NCBI GenBank assembly: GCA_913009215.1
Contig: CAJVXG010000053.1
Span: 1 to 9,360 of the forward strand
From: an uncultured Gammaproteobacteria bacterium
GTDB taxonomy: Bacteria > Pseudomonadota > Gammaproteobacteria > Acidiferrobacterales > CAJVXG01
Reading direction: 5' to 3'
Length of the DNA stretch: 9,360 nt
Within the stretch, counting starts at the first letter, position 1, and each line of letters opens with the position of its first letter. The notes under the pieces were generated by a model that worked only from the letters and a program-made list of their open reading frames with translations, did not search any database and was not told where the DNA came from. Shown piece after piece: positions 6,887 through 9,360 of this stretch. A program made the position numbers and the translations under genes.

Positions 6887-8040
6887 TCCTGAGTCCTGGT
6901 CTCCCGACTAATAGCAAGCAGAATCCCGACCGCCACAAAGCTTGCCAGCAAACTACTGCCGCCATAACTGATAAAGGGCAGTGTCAGACCTTTGGTAGGC
7001 AGTACCCCCATATTCACACCCATGTTGATCATGACCTGAATTCCGAACAACACACCAATGCCCTGCGCCAGTCTTGCGGCATAGGCATTACCCCTTTGCT
7101 CTGCTTGCCTTGCAATACGAAATGACTGCGTAACCAGTACCGCGTATAACGCCATCACACCCAGTACCGCAAACAGACCCAGTTCTTCCGCCAGCACTGC
7201 CAGAATAAAATCAGTATAAGCCGCCGGCAGGTAAAACATTTTTTGTATACTGGCACCCAGACCCACGCCGAACCATTCACCGCGACCGAAAGCAATCAGG
7301 GCCTGGGTCAACTGAAAACCGCTATTAAAGGGGTCGGCCCAGGGGTCCAGAAACGATGTCACCCGTTGTACACGATAAGGCGACATCAGCGTCAGCGCGA
7401 TCATGCCGCCAACCCCGGCAGACAGGATAGATAAAAAATGCCAGAACCGAACGCCCGACAGGAACAACATGGCAAAGGTGGTGATAGATATCACAACCAC
7501 AGTGCCAAAATCCGGCTCCTGTAATAACAGCATACCAATCACCGCTACCACGATACTGATCATGAGGATACCTTGGGTGAAATTTTTTAATTTATTCTGT
7601 TTTCTTATCAGGTAACCGGATACGTAGATCACCATAAAGATTTTGACGAACTCGGCAGGCTGCAAATTTATTACGCCCAGCTTGATCCAGCGCGCACTGC
7701 CATTGACCTTGGACCCAATACCCGGGATTAGCACAGCAATCAATAGAACGATACTTAACAACAGCAAGTACGGACCACTGCGCTCCCAGAATGAGACAGG
7801 GATCCGCATCACAATAAACATTGCCAGCAGTCCCAACGATGCGTAAATAAAATGCCGTACTGCAAAATATGTTTCATTGCCCATGACGCGCTCGGCATAG
7901 GAAATCGAGGCCGAGTACACCATGATCAAACCGATCACCATTAATGCTGTGATACACATCAACAAGGTTTTATCCCATCCAGACTGACTCTGGCCAACCT
8001 GTTGTGTTGCATAATGCGAAGGAAAAACGATCGTGGTCAT
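6868..8040 (-). CDS. ftsW: Septal peptidoglycan glycosyltransferase FtsW (SEDS family)
   Basis: FtsW is the polytopic SEDS polymerase that, with its partner transpeptidase FtsI (PBP3), links lipid II into septal glycan strands. The 390 residues give about ten hydrophobic segments, the first at about 24-44, with a short cytoplasmic tail of about 22 residues; E. coli FtsW (414) has a longer tail. Family motifs include MVYSASI (40-46), NGSARWIKLG (113-122), LQPAEFVKI (126-134), QEPDFGTVVV (174-183), FLDPWADPFNSGFQ (230-243), GVGLGASIQKMFYLPAAYTD (258-277) and PFISYGGSS (355-363). Asp277 in TDFILAVLAEELG aligns with the essential catalytic aspartate of SEDS polymerases. Position next to murG supports FtsW rather than RodA. 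The ATG at 8040 overlaps the murD stop as ATGA, with AGGAGG 10 bases upstream inside murD. Confidence 0.97.
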   Translation of the reverse strand: MTTIVFPSHYATQQVGQSQSGWDKTLLMCITALMVIGLIMVYSASISYAERVMGNETYFAVRHFIYASLGLLAMFIVMRIPVSFWERSGPYLLLLSIVLLIAVLIPGIGSKVNGSARWIKLGVINLQPAEFVKIFMVIYVSGYLIRKQNKLKNFTQGILMISIVVAVIGMLLLQEPDFGTVVVISITTFAMLFLSGVRFWHFLSILSAGVGGMIALTLMSPYRVQRVTSFLDPWADPFNSGFQLTQALIAFGRGEWFGVGLGASIQKMFYLPAAYTDFILAVLAEELGLFAVLGVMALYAVLVTQSFRIARQAEQRGNAYAARLAQGIGVLFGIQVMINMGVNMGVLPTKGLTLPFISYGGSSLLASFVAVGILLAISRETRTQEWKQRR

Positions 8041-9360
8041 GATCTTGTCGCCTCCTCAACCGCCTGCTGGAACACTTCGCCGCGATGTATATAATTTCGA
8101 AACATATCGAAACTGGCGCAGGCCGGGGCCAGCAATACTACATCGCCCGATGTGGCTGTTTTCTGCGCCTGCTGTACGGCATCGTACATATCTTTGGCAT
8201 CCAGAAGCTCAACGCTGCCCTGCAACCCCTGTCGTAGCAGGGCGGCATCACGGCCAATAAGAATCACGGCCCTGGCATGCTCGACTACGGCCTCTTTGAG
8301 TGCTGCAAAATCGGTCTCCTTGGCCTCACCACCCGCAATCAGTATCACCGGCCGTGATTGCCCCCGTAGCGCGGCTACCGCGGCGCCCACATTCGTGGCC
8401 TTGGAATCATCGATCCAGGCGATATCCCCGTGTTGTTTGATCAATTGGTTGCGGTGCGGCAATCCAGAAAACGATTTCGCCGCACACAGCATCGCATCCA
8501 TGGGCAAATCAATGGCGGACCCAAGCGCCAGAGCCGCCAGTACATTGGTATAGTTATGGCGACCAGCCAGGACCAGATCTGTTGTCGGTAACAGGCATTG
8601 CTTGCCCCTGGCGAGCCAGGTTTCGCCCTCCTGCAGCAACAAACCAAAATCCTCATCGCGCTGCGGCGCACCAGCACCAAAGCCTGTATAAGGTTTGTGT
8701 TGCGGTACGGCCTGCATGATGCGGTCATCATCGGCATTGACAATAATAGCCCCGGCCCCGGTAAGAATCCGGAACTTGGCCTGGGCGTATTCTTCTATCC
8801 CTGTATAGCGATCCAGGTGATCGGGGCTAATGTTCAGGATAGTAGCGGCACGCGCCTGCAGGCTGGATGTGGTTTCGAGCTGAAAACTGGAAAGTTCGAG
8901 CACATAATAATCCGGAACATCTTTATGCAAAAGATCCAGTACGGGCACCCCGATATTACCTGCGACCTCAACACAAAAACCGCCTTGCCGGATCATCTCT
9001 CCCAGCAATGCCGTTACGGTACTCTTTCCGTTGGTTCCGGTAATGGCAACAATGGGTGCCCTGGCCTCACGCACAAATAATTCTACATCCCCAACCACCT
9101 CAACGCCTTGCGCCATCGCCGCCGTGATGGCCTCATGCTTCAGAGATACCCCGGGACTCACCACCAGCAAATCCTGTTCGCCAAATAAAGAAGCCGAATA
9201 CGGTCCTGTATATAGCGGGATATCGCCAAAGTATTGTTTCATATCGTTCAGCCTTGGTGGTACATCACGACTATCGGCGACACTGACGTCGTACCCTGAT
9301 TGCTGTAGATAATTGACGCAGGAATAGCCGGTCTCGCCCAGACCTACGACCAATACCCGT
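8037..9360 (-). CDS. murD: UDP-N-acetylmuramoyl-L-alanine--D-glutamate ligase MurD (5' end beyond the window)
   Basis: MurD is the cytoplasmic Mur ligase that adds D-glutamate to UDP-MurNAc-L-Ala using ATP. The frame is open through the high edge of the window: the codons before the apparent TTG at 9353 read R-V-L-V-V-G, the usual first strand of MurD, so the true start lies upstream and only about 5-12 residues are missing. Numbering from the first whole codon (440 residues visible), motifs are GLGETG (6-11), P-loop GTNGKST (108-114), ELSSFQLE (155-162), HLDRY (181-185), the probable carbamylated Lys195 in AKFRI, LPHRNQ (300-305) and DDSKATN (317-323). GTNGKST together with DDSKATN is specific to MurD. 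The usual GGxGKGxDF block reads GGEAKETDF (343-351), a mild variant. The TGA stop overlaps the ftsW start. Confidence 0.97.
   Translation of the reverse strand, partial: RVLVVGLGETGYSCVNYLQQSGYDVSVADSRDVPPRLNDMKQYFGDIPLYTGPYSASLFGEQDLLVVSPGVSLKHEAITAAMAQGVEVVGDVELFVREARAPIVAITGTNGKSTVTALLGEMIRQGGFCVEVAGNIGVPVLDLLHKDVPDYYVLELSSFQLETTSSLQARAATILNISPDHLDRYTGIEEYAQAKFRILTGAGAIIVNADDDRIMQAVPQHKPYTGFGAGAPQRDEDFGLLLQEGETWLARGKQCLLPTTDLVLAGRHNYTNVLAALALGSAIDLPMDAMLCAAKSFSGLPHRNQLIKQHGDIAWIDDSKATNVGAAVAALRGQSRPVILIAGGEAKETDFAALKEAVVEHARAVILIGRDAALLRQGLQGSVELLDAKDMYDAVQQAQKTATSGDVVLLAPACASFDMFRNYIHRGEVFQQAVEEATRS

Noticed and set aside
6868..8040. RodA instead of FtsW
   Set aside because: The two share the SEDS fold, but the position between murD and murG and motifs such as LDPWADPFNSGFQ fit FtsW; rodA usually lies next to a mrdA-type transpeptidase gene.
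8598..9080. Open plus-strand frame of 160 codons opposite murD
   Set aside because: It lies wholly antisense to an intact murD with all catalytic motifs. Its translation matches no family I recognise, and it looks like a by-product of codon use on the other strand. The same applies to the other long plus-strand frames (for example 1139-1552, 2195-2626, 3936-4301, 5464-5853 and 6423-6836).
9351..9353. TTG at 9353 as the start of murD
   Set aside because: The frame continues upstream with codons R-V, which belong to the conserved first beta strand of MurD, and runs off the window. The gene is cut by the edge rather than starting with TTG.
1..9360. Mobile element, CRISPR array, RNA gene, toxin or defence system
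   Set aside because: The whole window is filled by nine recognised dcw genes with only one 45-base gap. No inverted-repeat ends, spaced repeats, tRNA-like clover or foreign coding stretch was seen by eye.

Overview
The window is a contiguous piece of a bacterial division and cell wall (dcw) cluster. All nine genes lie on the minus strand, so transcription runs from the high-coordinate end to the low one: murD (5' end cut by the window edge), ftsW, murG, murC, murB, ddl, ftsQ, ftsA and ftsZ (3' end cut by the window edge). Each was recognised from protein motifs.

The order matches the enteric dcw cluster except that a short murB lies between murC and ddl. In Escherichia coli murB lies elsewhere and encodes a longer protein. 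Together with FtsQ, DdlB-like, MurG and FtsA sequences of gammaproteobacterial character, this suggests a non-enteric gammaproteobacterium, Gram-negative with a thin peptidoglycan. I cannot name a genus from the sequence.

The layout is very compact. murD/ftsW and murC/murB meet in ATGA stop-start overlaps. ftsW/murG, murG/murC and ddl/ftsQ overlap by 19, 8 and 23 bases. murB/ddl and ftsQ/ftsA are separated by 3 and 2 bases. The only real gap is 45 bases between ftsA and ftsZ. Each downstream start has a purine-rich Shine-Dalgarno sequence inside the gene before it. This fits one polycistronic transcript with translational coupling and no internal terminator.

The genes fall into two linked jobs. 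MurB, MurC, MurD and Ddl build the cytoplasmic UDP-MurNAc-pentapeptide, MurG completes lipid II at the inner membrane, and FtsW polymerises lipid II into septal glycan. FtsZ forms the division ring, FtsA tethers it to the membrane, and FtsQ bridges to the periplasmic divisome.

No RNA gene, mobile element, CRISPR array, long repeat or unexplained gene-free stretch was found. The plus-strand reading frames are shadows of the minus-strand genes. I do not see an undescribed system here. The observations worth a second look are modest: murB placement and type, coupling architecture, start-codon choices, and two small motif variants in FtsZ and MurD.
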